Origin: JAOPZW01 sp963803375
Lineage (GTDB): Bacteria; Actinomycetota; Thermoleophilia; Solirubrobacterales; Solirubrobacteraceae
DNA: 64,000 nt
Reading direction: 5' to 3'
NCBI GenBank assembly: GCA_963803375.1
Contig: CAWDMB010000003.1
Location: forward strand, 1 to 64,000
Of the stretch, positions 16,061-24,006 are shown piece after piece. Numbering within the stretch: position 1 is the stretch's first letter; each line of letters starts with the position of its first letter. A program made the translations under genes and the position numbers. The notes under the pieces were generated by a model. The model searched no databases and was not told where the DNA came from. It saw only the letters and a list, made by a program, of their open reading frames with translations.

Positions 16061-16192
16061 ATGCGCCGGCCGACGTGGCTCGACGCCTTCGCGTCGCGCC
16101 GGCTCGCCGGCAACGGCCCGGCGGTCGTCCACGCCGCCGACGACCTCGACGACGCGACGATGCCAAAGGTCGCGCGCGAGACGTCGTCTCGA
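16061..16192 (+). pseudogene. PhzF-like epimerase/isomerase, N-terminal fragment
   Basis: The first 35-40 codons (MRRPTWLDAFASRRLAGNGPAVV, then DDLDDATMPKVARE) match the N-terminus of PhzF-family proteins (pattern: LVDAFT..PLAGNPAAVV...L.....MQ.IARE). After ARE the match stops; the frame runs on as low-complexity sequence to a stop at 16264. A full PhzF has about 260-300 residues, so this is a truncated relic 8 nt after the preceding gene. Confidence 0.6.
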
Positions 16193-16261
16193 CGGGCGTC
16201 CCTCAGGTCAGCGTCCTCGCGTGGTCATCCCGGCCGACGGCACGCGGCGCCTCTAAAGGCA

Positions 16262-16267
16262 TAGGCT
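16262..16267 (+). promoter_or_regulatory. -10 box TAGGCT for dodecin
   Basis: TAGGCT about 30 nt upstream of the dodecin GTG, leaving a short leader that holds the Shine-Dalgarno AAGGAGGAG. Confidence 0.35.
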
Positions 16268-16297
16268 TGCACGCTTCCCTACCCGAAGGAGGAGACG

Positions 16298-16504
16298 GTG
16301 GCGGTCACAAAGATCATCTCGCTCGTGGGCAGCTCCCCGACGAGCTCCGACGACGCCGTGCAGCAGGCGCTCAACGAGGCGCGGCAGACGCTGCGCAATA
16401 TCAAGGCGGTCGACGTCGTCTCGACGGGGTTGCGCGGTGATGACCTCACCGAGTGGCGCGCGCACGTGCGCGTGTCGTTCCTGATCGAGCGCGTCACGGA
16501 GTAG
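16298..16504 (+). CDS. Dodecin (flavin-binding dodecamer)
   Basis: 68 aa, the family's normal length. Dodecins form hollow 12-mers that store FMN/riboflavin or CoA. VTKIISLVGSSPTSSDDAVQQAL, TLRNIKAVDVVS and TEWRAHVRVSFLIE are the conserved parts, including the Trp that stacks on the flavin. GTG at 16298 with AAGGAGGAG 4 nt upstream, one of the strongest ribosome sites here. A terminator hairpin follows. Confidence 0.92.
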   Translation: MAVTKIISLVGSSPTSSDDAVQQALNEARQTLRNIKAVDVVSTGLRGDDLTEWRAHVRVSFLIERVTE

Positions 16505-16521
16505 CTGGCCGTTCGACCACG

Positions 16522-16551
16522 CCGGCGAGCCCCCAACGGACGGGGCTCGCC
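16522..16551 (+). terminator. Rho-independent-like hairpin after dodecin
   Basis: CGGCGAGCCCC and GGGGCTCGCCG form an 11-bp stem with an 8-nt loop, 17 nt after the dodecin stop. No clear T-run. Confidence 0.65.
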
Positions 16552-16658
16552 GACGGCCAGCCGCAGGTCACGGGAGGCAGGTGGTAACCCCGTCGCACCA
16601 CCACCGATGCTCCGTAGCGGCGTCCCACGGACGTAGAATCGCTCCGGACGGCGCTCCG

Positions 16659-16730
16659 GGGGGCGTGGTGCTAACGGGAACACGCTGGCTTTGCAAGCCA
16701 GAGTTAGGGGTTCGATTCCCCTCGCCTCCA
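16659..16730 (+). tRNA. tRNA-Ala (anticodon TGC)
   Basis: 72 nt: acceptor GGGGGCG/CGCCTCC with G3:U70, anticodon stem-loop CTGGC-TTTGCAA-GCCAG, T-arm AGGGGTTCGATTCCCCT, discriminator A, no encoded CCA. The D-arm is slightly irregular (GTGC against ACAC, one mismatch). Confidence 0.9.
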
Positions 16731-16933
16731 TCGCGCACGGCCGGCGTCAGGCCGCCGCGACGCGCGGCTCGCCGGCGACCCGGTCGGTCGCGTCGCCGTG
16801 CCGCCCAGCAGCCGCCGCGAGAGCTGGGCGCGACGGAGGCAACCTGCTGAGCGCCGTGCGCCTGACCTGGTCGGCGGGTGCGGCCCAAACCGGACGTGGC
16901 GAGGACGCACGTACGCTCGATAACCTGGGACCG

Positions 16934-17566
16934 ATGGGGCGGCACGAGGCGCGCACCGGGGCCGAGGAGGCCATCGGGCGTCGGATCGCGCGGGGCGAGC
17001 TCGAGGCCGGCACGGACCTCGACGAGTCCGCGCTCGCCGGTGACCTCGGCGTCGACGCGGCGATCGTCCGCGAGGCGCTGTGCGGCCTGGAGCGCGACGG
17101 CTACGTCCGTGCCGAGGGCGACGGCCACTTCGCGGTCAGCGAGCTAGACGAGGCCGAGCTGCGCGAGGCCTATCCGATCGTGCTCTTGCTCGAGGGCCTC
17201 GCGGTCCGCACGTCCCCGGCGTTCACGCCCGAGGCGCTCGTTCGGCTGCGCGAGCTCAACGCCGAGATGGCCCGCGCCGCGGGCGACCCCATGGCCAGCG
17301 CCTGGCGCGATCACGACTTCCATGCGGAGCTCACGCGCCATTGCGACAACGAGCAGCTGCTGGCGACCCTGCGCCCGCTGAAGCGCATGCTCCTGCGCTA
17401 CGAGTTCGGCTACATGGGCGCGGGCGAGCGCGTCGAGCGCTCCGTCGCCCAGCACGAGGACCTGATCGCCGCGCTCGAGCGCAACGACCGCGAGGCCGCC
17501 GCCGCGATCGTCGAGCAGAACTTCCGCGACTCGATGCCCGCGATGCTCGAGCGGTTCTATGGTTGA
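16934..17566 (+). CDS. GntR-family regulator (FadR/FCD subfamily)
   Basis: 210 aa; ATG at 16934, with TAACCT 7 nt upstream. N-terminal winged helix (about 5-70: AIGRRIARGELEAGTDLDESALAGDLGVDAAIVREAL); C-terminal all-helical FCD ligand domain (about 80-205) with likely metal ligands in RDHDFHAELTRH and SVAQHEDLIAALE. FCD regulators sense organic acids; the ligand is unknown. Longer frames upstream run through the tRNA and are artefacts. The gene converges on the DD-carboxypeptidase, with a 10-bp overlap of 3' ends. Confidence 0.85.
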   Translation: MGRHEARTGAEEAIGRRIARGELEAGTDLDESALAGDLGVDAAIVREALCGLERDGYVRAEGDGHFAVSELDEAELREAYPIVLLLEGLAVRTSPAFTPEALVRLRELNAEMARAAGDPMASAWRDHDFHAELTRHCDNEQLLATLRPLKRMLLRYEFGYMGAGERVERSVAQHEDLIAALERNDREAAAAIVEQNFRDSMPAMLERFYG

Positions 17567-18507
17567 ACGGCGAAGCCCCGATCGAGCAGCCGGCGCGCCT
17601 GGCGGCCGGTGTCAGGGGAGCCGAGGAGCACAACGCCCAGGCGCCGCCCACGGCGGCGCACAGCGGCGACGAGGCAGTGCCCCGCGGCGACCGTGTACCC
17701 GGTCTTGACGCCGATCGCCCCGGGATAGCCCGCACGCAGCAGCGGGTTGTTGTTGTAGAGCTCGAGCTGGCCGCCCTTGATCGGGAACGGCAGGTTCGCG
17801 CGCCGGCGGCGGACGATTCGCGCCAGCCGCGGCTCGTCGAGCACGGCGCGCGCCAGCGCCGCGAGGTCGGCGGCGCACGAGTGGTTGCCCGCGTCGAGGA
17901 GCCCGCTCGGGGTGGAGAAGCGCGTACAGCGCAGGCCGAGGTCGCGCGCGCGCTGGTTCATGCGTGTCACGAAGCGCGTGACGGTCCCGCTCACGCCCTG
18001 GGCGAGCGCGGTCGCCGCGTCGTTGCCCGAGGGCAGCAGCAGCCCGAAGAGGAGCGGCTCGAGCGGGACGCGCTTGCCCCTCGGCAGGAGCCCGACCTTC
18101 GAGCCCGGCGTGTCGACCGCCTCGCGCGTGATGACGACGCGGCTTCCGGGCGGCACCGCGGCGACGACGAGCAGTGCGGTCATCATCTTCGTCAGGCTGG
18201 CAATCGGCGCCACCCGCTGCGGGTGGCGCCGCCACAGCACGCGGCCCGTGTCGAGGTCGAAGAGCAGCCCGCCGCGCGGCGGGTCGCGGAAGCGCACGCG
18301 CACGGGGTCGGCGGTCGCGGTCAGTCGCAGGCGCAGCGGCACTGCCCCCGGGTCGCGCGGCGCGGCGAGCGGGCCGTTGGCCACCTGCAGCGGCACCGCT
18401 GCCGCCCGCGTCGGGCGGGCGGTCGCCGGCCGCTCGTCCGAGGAGCCGCAGCCCGCCAGCGCCGCTGCGGCGGCGGCGAGCGCTCCGGCCAGGACCCTCC
18501 ACGTCAT
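17557..18507 (-). CDS. D-alanyl-D-alanine carboxypeptidase (peptidase S11), lipoprotein
   Basis: 316 aa. Trims terminal D-Ala from peptidoglycan stem peptides outside the membrane. Signal peptide with lipobox LAGC (Cys about 20). Active-site motifs: SLTK (nucleophile Ser in IASLTKMMTALLV), SGND (SxN box), KTGYT (KTG box). It lacks the C-terminal beta domain of PBP5, ending soon after KTG. The ATG overlaps the stop of the upstream small membrane protein (ATGA), giving a three-gene operon with the rhomboid gene. Confidence 0.9.
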   Translation of the reverse strand: MTWRVLAGALAAAAAALAGCGSSDERPATARPTRAAAVPLQVANGPLAAPRDPGAVPLRLRLTATADPVRVRFRDPPRGGLLFDLDTGRVLWRRHPQRVAPIASLTKMMTALLVVAAVPPGSRVVITREAVDTPGSKVGLLPRGKRVPLEPLLFGLLLPSGNDAATALAQGVSGTVTRFVTRMNQRARDLGLRCTRFSTPSGLLDAGNHSCAADLAALARAVLDEPRLARIVRRRRANLPFPIKGGQLELYNNNPLLRAGYPGAIGVKTGYTVAAGHCLVAAVRRRGRRLGVVLLGSPDTGRQARRLLDRGFAVQP

Positions 18508-18677
18508 CGTTCGGGAGGATGCCCGAGCGCGCCGACGATGCCGAATCCGAGGAGCGCGAGGACGACCGCGCTGAGGACGGTGAGGACGTCGGGGCCGCCG
18601 GTCACGGCGGCGTGGACCGTGAGCGCGAGCAGCGCGGCGACGAAGACGAGCGCGGTCGCCAGGACCGCCGTGCGCAC
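18504..18677 (-). CDS. Small two-helix membrane protein
   Basis: 57 aa from a GTG at 18677 that overlaps the rhomboid stop by one base; its own stop overlaps the carboxypeptidase start by 4 nt. Two membrane helices (about 4-26, AVLATALVFVAALLALTVHAAV; about 32-52, VLTVLSAVVLALLGFGIVGAL). No family recognised. Its tight coupling on both sides is the main evidence that it is real. Confidence 0.65.
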   Translation of the reverse strand: MRTAVLATALVFVAALLALTVHAAVTGGPDVLTVLSAVVLALLGFGIVGALGHPPER

Positions 18678-19441
18678 TAGAACCCGGGCCGCTGGTAGGC
18701 CGCGCTGCGCCGGCGCGCGAACAGCCGCACGGCGAGCAGGCCGAAGGCGAAGCCCCCGATGTGCGCGAAGTAGGCGACGCCACCGCCGTCCCCCGTCGGG
18801 TTCGTCAGGCCGATCGCCGCGAAGATCGCCTGCTGGGCGACCCAGATGAAGAGAAAGACGATCGCCGGCAGCTCGATGAACGTGAAGAAGACGATCAGGA
18901 AGATCAGGGTCAGGACGCGGGCGCGCGGATACGTGACGAGGTAGCCCCCGAGGACGCCGGCGATCGCTCCGGAGGCGCCGAGCGTGGGCACGACCGCGTC
19001 GGGGTTGATCGCGGTCTGCAGCGCGAGCGCCGCGACGCCGCCGAGGAGGTAGAAGACGACGAAGCGCACCGGCCCCATCGCGTCCTCGACGTTGTTGCCG
19101 AAGATCCACAGGAAGAGCATGTTGCCGCCGAGGTGCAGGAGCCCGGCGTGCGTGAACATCGAGGTCAGCAGCGTCAGCGCGGTCGGGATGTCGCTGCGGA
19201 TCGCGGTGCCGCACGCCACCTGGGAGCCCTGCTCGACGACGTCGCAGTGCTGGCCCGGGTGCGTGAGCTCGTAGGGGATCGCCCCGTAGCGGAAGAGATC
19301 GGCCTGGTCGAGCGAGTTGCCGTTGAGGTCGATCCCCGTCTTCGGCTGGAAGAAGAGGTAGACGACGACGTTGATGACGATGAACGCGATCGTCACGACC
19401 GGCGTGCGGTCGGTCGGGAGGTTGTCGCGCAGCGGGAACAC
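18677..19441 (-). CDS. Rhomboid-family intramembrane serine protease
   Basis: 254 aa, about six membrane helices. Cleaves membrane proteins within the bilayer. Hallmarks: HLGGNMLFLWIFG (HxxGN), catalytic Ser in GASGAIAG, catalytic His in FAHIGGFAFG. A loop of about 60 residues between TM1 and TM2 has two Cys (HCDVVEQGSQVACG) that may form a disulfide. GTG at 19441 with a TAGCCT box 11 nt upstream (19453-19458, minus strand). Heads the operon with the small membrane protein and DD-carboxypeptidase. Confidence 0.9.
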   Translation of the reverse strand: MFPLRDNLPTDRTPVVTIAFIVINVVVYLFFQPKTGIDLNGNSLDQADLFRYGAIPYELTHPGQHCDVVEQGSQVACGTAIRSDIPTALTLLTSMFTHAGLLHLGGNMLFLWIFGNNVEDAMGPVRFVVFYLLGGVAALALQTAINPDAVVPTLGASGAIAGVLGGYLVTYPRARVLTLIFLIVFFTFIELPAIVFLFIWVAQQAIFAAIGLTNPTGDGGGVAYFAHIGGFAFGLLAVRLFARRRSAAYQRPGF

Positions 19442-19506
19442 GGACGGGCGCCAGGCTACTCAGCGAACGGCGAGGTCCGAGGCAACGCGGGCCAATCGGC
19501 CGCCGG

Positions 19507-20442
19507 TTAGGACGATCCCGGCGACGAGGAGGATGGCAGCGCGTCGGACGCCGGGGAGGCTACCCGGCGGGCCCACCGCCTGACCGCGACTCGCGGCGGC
19601 GCCAGGACGACGAGCGCGTAGGCCGCGCCGGCCATCGCCCAGCCCGCCACGATGTCGGCGACGAAGTGCTCGCCGCCGTACACGAGCGCGAAGGCCATGG
19701 CCAGCGTGTAGAGCCCGAGCCCGATGCGCACGCGCAGACCCGCGCCCCAGAAGAAGAGCATGATCATGAGCGGGTACGCGGCGTGCAGCGAGGGCATCGC
19801 GGCGACGGTGTTGACGAGCCGCCCGTCCTCGTAGGCGGACTGCATCGTGCCCACGCCGATCCGCTCCCAGATCGCCGGGACGATCCGGTCGACGGGCTGC
19901 AGCTCGGTCGCCAGCCACGGCGGCTGGGCCGGAAAGCGCCAGTACGTGAGGAAGGCGGCGACCGTGAGCACCACGGTGAGCACCGCGTAGCGGCGGAACC
20001 GCGGTCGCGAGACGCGCCAGAGGACCGCGGCGACGACCCATACGACGAAGAAGTGCGTCATGTACACGCCCCAGACGGCGACGTCGTACCAATGCGGGTG
20101 CGCGGCGTCCCAGAGCTGGCGCTGCAGCCAGACCGTCGGCACCTCGCCGCCGGCGAGCGCCTTGTCGATCGCGATCTGGGGGGCGACGTGCGCGCGCTCC
20201 GGCGCGACCGTGACGGCGCCGCGCAGGAAGTCGTAGAGGACCAGGAGGCCGAAGAACGGCAGCCACTCGAGCAGCATCGTCCCCCAACTGCGCCACGCGG
20301 CGACGCTGAACGCGGCCATGCCGAGCCCGAGCCACAGGAAGAGCTGGTCGCGCGCCAGCGGGAGCCCCCAGCTGGCGACGACGATCGCGAGCGAGAGGAG
20401 GTAGAGACCCGGCGCGCCGACGATCAGCGCGCGGCGCCCCAC
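19507..20442 (-). CDS. PAP2-superfamily (AUR1-like) membrane phosphatase/transferase
   Basis: 311 aa from a GTG at 20442, 7 nt after the lipA stop; a longer start would overlap lipA. About six membrane helices. PAP2 motifs: MPSLHAAYPL (first His) and GGEHFVADIVAGW (second His and Asp). The family acts on lipid phosphates or transfers inositol-phosphate groups; substrate unknown. A second PAP2 gene of the same type lies at 54.3 kb. It probably shares the lipA transcript. Confidence 0.8.
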   Translation of the reverse strand: MGRRALIVGAPGLYLLSLAIVVASWGLPLARDQLFLWLGLGMAAFSVAAWRSWGTMLLEWLPFFGLLVLYDFLRGAVTVAPERAHVAPQIAIDKALAGGEVPTVWLQRQLWDAAHPHWYDVAVWGVYMTHFFVVWVVAAVLWRVSRPRFRRYAVLTVVLTVAAFLTYWRFPAQPPWLATELQPVDRIVPAIWERIGVGTMQSAYEDGRLVNTVAAMPSLHAAYPLMIMLFFWGAGLRVRIGLGLYTLAMAFALVYGGEHFVADIVAGWAMAGAAYALVVLAPPRVAVRRWARRVASPASDALPSSSSPGSS

Positions 20443-20449
20443 GCGCGGC

Positions 20450-21442
20450 CTAGGCGGAACCGGCGGCCGCCGTGGCAAGCGGACCGACGCCCGGACGCTC
20501 CTGCTTGACATGCTCGTCGGCGTGGTAGCTCGACCGCACGAGCGGCCCGGCCGCGATGTGGTCGAAGCCGAGCTCGTAGGCGGCGCGCTCGAGCGCCGTG
20601 AACTCGTCGGGATGCCAGTAGCGCACGACCGGCAGGTGGCGCTCGGTGGGGCGCAGGTACTGCCCGACGGTGAGGACCTGGACGTCGTGCTCGCGCAGGA
20701 TCCCGAAGGCCTCGACGATCTCGTCGTGCGACTCGCCGAGTCCGACCATCAGGCCGGACTTCGTGACGACCTCGTCGCCGCCCATCGCCTTCGCGTTGCG
20801 CAGGACGCGGGCCGAGCGCAGGAACGCCGAGCCTCGCCGGGCCACGGGGTACAGGCGCGGCACCACCTCGACGTTGTGGTTGAAGACGTCGGGGCGCTCG
20901 GCGATGACCTTCGCCAGCGGCATCTCCTGGCCGCGGAAGTCGGGCGTGAGGACCTCGACCTTGCACTCCGGGGCCTGGCGGCGGATCTGGCGGATCACGC
21001 CGACGAAGGCGCTCGCCCCGAGGTCGGGCAGGTCGTCGCGGTCGACGCTCGTGACGACCGCGTGGCGCAGGCCCATGCGGGCGACGCTGCGCGCCACGCG
21101 CGCGGGCTCGAGCGGGTCGTTCCACGTCGGCTTGCCGGTCTTGACGTTGCAGAAGCCGCAGCGCCGGGTGCACGTGTCGCCGAGGATCATGAACGTGGCG
21201 GTGCCGCGTTCCCAGCACTCGCCGATGTTCGGGCAGGCGGCCTCCTGGCAGACCGTGTGGAGGTTGTCGGCCTTGATCTCCTCGTTGAGCTCGCGATAGC
21301 GCCGGCCGCCCGGGGCGGGGACCTTGAACCAGGGCGGCTTGCGCTCGCGCACGGGGCGCACCTCGCCGCCGAGGACCTCCAGGACGTCCATTCCGCCGGG
21401 GTTCGACCGCGACCGCGTGACGTGCTCGCGCTGCTCGCTCAC
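20450..21442 (-). CDS. lipA: Lipoyl synthase (radical SAM)
   Basis: 330 aa; inserts two sulfurs into protein-bound octanoate to make lipoate. The radical-SAM cluster motif CTRRCGFC and the auxiliary cluster motif CQEAACPNIGEC are both intact; PPWFKVPAPGG precedes them. GTG at 21442 chosen because TAACCT lies 8 nt upstream; an ATG at 21391 (MDVLEVLGG) is an alternative that starts nearer the usual family N-terminus. lipB lies 1.8 kb away and the lipoylated E2 genes follow. Divergent from the amidase gene. Confidence 0.95.
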   Translation of the reverse strand: MSEQREHVTRSRSNPGGMDVLEVLGGEVRPVRERKPPWFKVPAPGGRRYRELNEEIKADNLHTVCQEAACPNIGECWERGTATFMILGDTCTRRCGFCNVKTGKPTWNDPLEPARVARSVARMGLRHAVVTSVDRDDLPDLGASAFVGVIRQIRRQAPECKVEVLTPDFRGQEMPLAKVIAERPDVFNHNVEVVPRLYPVARRGSAFLRSARVLRNAKAMGGDEVVTKSGLMVGLGESHDEIVEAFGILREHDVQVLTVGQYLRPTERHLPVVRYWHPDEFTALERAAYELGFDHIAAGPLVRSSYHADEHVKQERPGVGPLATAAAGSA

Positions 21443-21450
21443 GACCGTTG

Positions 21451-21456
21451 AGGTTA
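21451..21456 (-). promoter_or_regulatory. -10 box TAACCT for lipA
   Basis: TAACCT on the minus strand, 8 nt before the GTG at 21442; fits a leaderless transcript. It lies in the 25-bp gap between lipA and the divergent amidase gene. Confidence 0.4.
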
Positions 21457-21467
21457 CAACTCGGGGT

Positions 21468-22070
21468 GTGCTCCCCCTCGCCGCTCCGCCGCCCCCGCCG
21501 ATCGTGCGCGACTTCATCCCGTTCCCCGCGCGCCGCCGCGACGAGATGCGCGCGTACGCGCGCCGCCACTACGGGCTCGACACGTGGCGCCTGCGCGCGC
21601 CGAGGGTCATCGTCGAGCACGTCGCGGTGGCCGGCACCGTGCGCGCGGTCTTGAATGCGTTCGCGCCCGACGTCCCCGACCCCGAGCTGCACGAGCTCCC
21701 CGGTACCTGCTCGCACTTCGTCGTCGGCGCGGACGGCACGGTCGCCCAGCTCGTCGCGCTCGGGACGATGTGCCGCCACACCGTGGGCCTCAACTACACC
21801 GCGATCGGCATCGAGCACGTCGGCTTCCGCGACGCGGACGTCATCGGCCGTGCGCGCCAGCTGCGCGCGTCGCTGCGCCTCACGCGATGGCTGCGCTGCC
21901 GCTTCGGGATCCCGCTGCGCGACGTCATCGGCCACAACGAGTCGCTCTCCTCGCCCTACCACCGCGAGCGCGTCGCCCGGCTGCGAACGCAGACGCACGG
22001 CGACTGGGTGCGGTCCTCGATGCGGACCTACCGCTCCCGGCTCCGCGCGCTGGGCTCCTGTACGGCGTAG
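21468..22070 (+). CDS. N-acetylmuramoyl-L-alanine amidase (Ami_2 type)
   Basis: 200 aa from a GTG at 21468. Cleaves the bond between muramic acid and the stem peptide. Amidase_2 fold: IVEHVAVAGTVRAVLNAFAP, ELPGTCSHFVVGADGTVAQLV, CRHTVGLNYTAIGIEHVG and IGHNESLSSPYHRE carry the likely zinc-binding His residues. No classic signal peptide, so it may act on recycled wall fragments or leave the cell by another route. A cupin gene follows 11 nt later. Confidence 0.82.
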   Translation: MLPLAAPPPPPIVRDFIPFPARRRDEMRAYARRHYGLDTWRLRAPRVIVEHVAVAGTVRAVLNAFAPDVPDPELHELPGTCSHFVVGADGTVAQLVALGTMCRHTVGLNYTAIGIEHVGFRDADVIGRARQLRASLRLTRWLRCRFGIPLRDVIGHNESLSSPYHRERVARLRTQTHGDWVRSSMRTYRSRLRALGSCTA

Positions 22071-22073
22071 GGT
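22068..22073 (+). promoter_or_regulatory. -10 box TAGGGT for the cupin gene
   Basis: TAGGGT, 8 nt before the ATG at 22082, overlapping the amidase stop codon. Confidence 0.4.
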
Positions 22074-22081
22074 CCGCGGCG

Positions 22082-22498
22082 ATGGAGGACGGCGTCAGCC
22101 GCACCCGCCTGAGCGCCGAGGCGCAGGAGCGCTTCGTGCCGCTGCGCCGGCAGCTCGGGGTCACGACGTTCGGCCTCAACCAGATCGTCCTCGAGCCGCG
22201 CCAGCGCGGGCGCATCCACCGCCATGTGCGCCAGGAGGAGGTCTACCTCGTCCTCGAGGGCACGCTCACGCTCGTCGTCGAGGGCGAGGAGCAGACGCTC
22301 GGGTGCGGCGAGCTCGCGCGCGTCGCGCCGTCCGTGCGCCGCCAGCTCGTCAACCGCGGCCCGGAGCGCCTCGTGCTCGTGGCGCTCGGCGGCGCGACCG
22401 AGCACGTGGGCCGCGACGGCGAGGCCTTCCGGTCCTGGGATGACCAGCGCGCCGAGCCGCCGCCGGAGGTCCCGCTGCCGCCGGATCTGCCCGGCTAG
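22082..22498 (+). CDS. Cupin-domain protein
   Basis: 138 aa single cupin barrel (cupin_2). Motif 1: RGRIHRHVRQEEVYLVLEGTLTL with metal ligands His-x-His and Glu; motif 2: LGCGELARVAPSVRRQLVNRGPERL, where the usual His is not in the normal place. C-terminal Pro-rich tail. Enzyme or sensor role unknown. Confidence 0.8.
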   Translation: MEDGVSRTRLSAEAQERFVPLRRQLGVTTFGLNQIVLEPRQRGRIHRHVRQEEVYLVLEGTLTLVVEGEEQTLGCGELARVAPSVRRQLVNRGPERLVLVALGGATEHVGRDGEAFRSWDDQRAEPPPEVPLPPDLPG

Positions 22499-22826
22499 GT
22501 GCAACGCCGTTGACTCAGGCCGGCGGCGTCGAGCCCTCGGGTGCCAGCGGCGCTCCGGCACGTCGCTGCGTTGCTGCGGCGGTCAGCGCTGATCGAAGAG
22601 CGCACCGGCGAATGGCTCACCTGTCGCGGCAGCGAGCGCCGCTGACAGCCGCTTCGCGTCGCGGGGCAGCGCGTGAGCAGCCGCCACCCCCCCGTGTCGA
22701 GGGGTTACCGCCGCGTGCGTTCGAGGTTGTCGAAGGCCTTGCCGCACCCGACCTCGTGCGAGCGCACGGCGGCGAGCAGCACGCCGGCAGCGCGTTGGGA
22801 TGCCCATCGCCCGGCGTCGGGACGCT
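22499..22826. other. Gap without a recognisable gene
   Basis: Short open stretches on the minus strand (for example one ending AFDNLERTRR before a stop) look like gene debris, but none is long or conserved enough to call. Confidence 0.4.
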
Positions 22827-23099
22827 TCAGAACGCGAACGCCTCGAAGAACTCGACCCGATCGGGGTCGATGCCCACCTTGCGGTCGTCCGGTCGCCGGC
22901 TCAACGCCTCGCCCACCCTTTCGACGGCGGCGCGGTCTTCGAAGATCGTGACGGACATCGCCTTGTGCGATCGCGGGTCGCGGAGATGGAAACCCGCGAC
23001 GTATCCGGGCACCTCCTTGACCGTCTGGCGCAGCAGGTCGACCGCGCCGTCGTCGAGGTCGTCCGGAAGGGAGTCGAAAGTTGCCACGCGAGCCAGCAT
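22827..23099 (-). CDS. Small dimeric alpha/beta-barrel (ABM-like) protein
   Basis: 90 aa; ATG at 23099 with AGGAGAAGG upstream. Begins MLARVATFDSLPDDL; YVAGFHLRDPRSHKAMSVTIFEDRAAVERVGEAL is typical of the ferredoxin-like antibiotic-biosynthesis-monooxygenase fold (strand, helix, strand with an EDR/E turn). Such proteins are monooxygenases or stress proteins of unknown substrate. Confidence 0.7.
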   Translation of the reverse strand: MLARVATFDSLPDDLDDGAVDLLRQTVKEVPGYVAGFHLRDPRSHKAMSVTIFEDRAAVERVGEALSRRPDDRKVGIDPDRVEFFEAFAF

Positions 23100-23212
23100 G
23101 AGCCTTCTCCTAGGGTAGTCGCTCGCTGGGCCTCCTTGCCGAGGCGTCGGCGGAGCTCTTGAGCCGCACCGCACGTCTCCTCGCGCTGGAGCACCGCCGC
23201 CGCGGGCCAGGC

Positions 23213-23917
23213 TCAGGCCGGCGTTGGCGTCGCCGCGAGCGCGCGCTCGAGGCGGGCCGGCGTGGCGAGCCGCTGGCGGCGTCCGAAGGCCTCGGCGAAA
23301 CGGAAGGCCATCGCTCTGCGGAAGCACGCGAGGTGGTCGCCGCGGCGGGTCTCGGCGGTGATCGAGGTCATCCGGACGTCGGGAAGCCCGCAGGCCACGA
23401 CCCACTCGAACGGCTGCAGGTCGTTGTCGACGTTGACCGCGAAGCCGTGCGTCGTGACCTCGCGCGCGACGTGGACGCCGATCGAGGCGATCTTGCGCTC
23501 CCCGAGCCAGACGCCGGTGAAGTCGCGGCCGTCCCGCGGCCGCGCGCGGGCGCCGGGCACGCCCTCGCCGGCGAGCGCGGCGACGATCGCCTGCTCCATC
23601 GTGCGGACGTAGGCGATGACGTCCCCGACGCGCATGATCGGGTACCCGACGAGCTGGCCCGGCCCGTGGTAGGTGACCTTCCCGCCGCGGTCGGTGTCGA
23701 CGATGTCGATGCCCTGCATCCGGTACCAGTCCTCGCCCATCGCGAGCTCGCCGGGTCGCGAGCGCCGTCCGCGGGTGTAGACGGGGTGGTGCTCGAGCAG
23801 CAGCAGCGTGTCGGGCACGACGTCGGCCTGGCGCGCCGCGCGTACGCGCTCCTGGAGCGCGTACGCCTCGCGGTACTCGACGAGGCCGAGGTGGACGGTC
23901 CACAGCTCACCGGCCAT
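23213..23917 (-). CDS. lipB: Octanoyl-[ACP]:protein octanoyltransferase
   Basis: 234 aa. Moves octanoate from acyl carrier protein to the lipoyl lysine of E2 and H proteins, the step before LipA. Motifs: RGRRSRPGELA, GGKVTYHGPGQLVGYPI, ERKIASIGVHVAREVTTHGFAVNV (catalytic Lys), and ACGLPDVRMTSI (catalytic Cys). ATG at 23917. Lies directly after the first E2 gene on the same strand. Confidence 0.93.
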   Translation of the reverse strand: MAGELWTVHLGLVEYREAYALQERVRAARQADVVPDTLLLLEHHPVYTRGRRSRPGELAMGEDWYRMQGIDIVDTDRGGKVTYHGPGQLVGYPIMRVGDVIAYVRTMEQAIVAALAGEGVPGARARPRDGRDFTGVWLGERKIASIGVHVAREVTTHGFAVNVDNDLQPFEWVVACGLPDVRMTSITAETRRGDHLACFRRAMAFRFAEAFGRRQRLATPARLERALAATPTPA

Positions 23918-24006
23918 CCACCAAGGATGGCAGAGGTCGCCCCACGCCTGGTCGACCGCGGCGCGCGCGGGTGAGGAGGAGCGTGTTCGGCACGCCTGGC
24001 CGGGAT

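Noticed and set aside
16058..16264. A complete 68-aa protein
   Set aside because: Only the first 35-40 residues look like a real protein (PhzF N-terminus); the remainder is Arg/Ser-rich filler up to a chance stop.
16279..16731. Minus-strand open frame starting MEARGIEPLT over the tRNA
   Set aside because: Classic false protein from translating a tRNA gene; likewise the frame at 13495-15201 that ends over the other tRNA.
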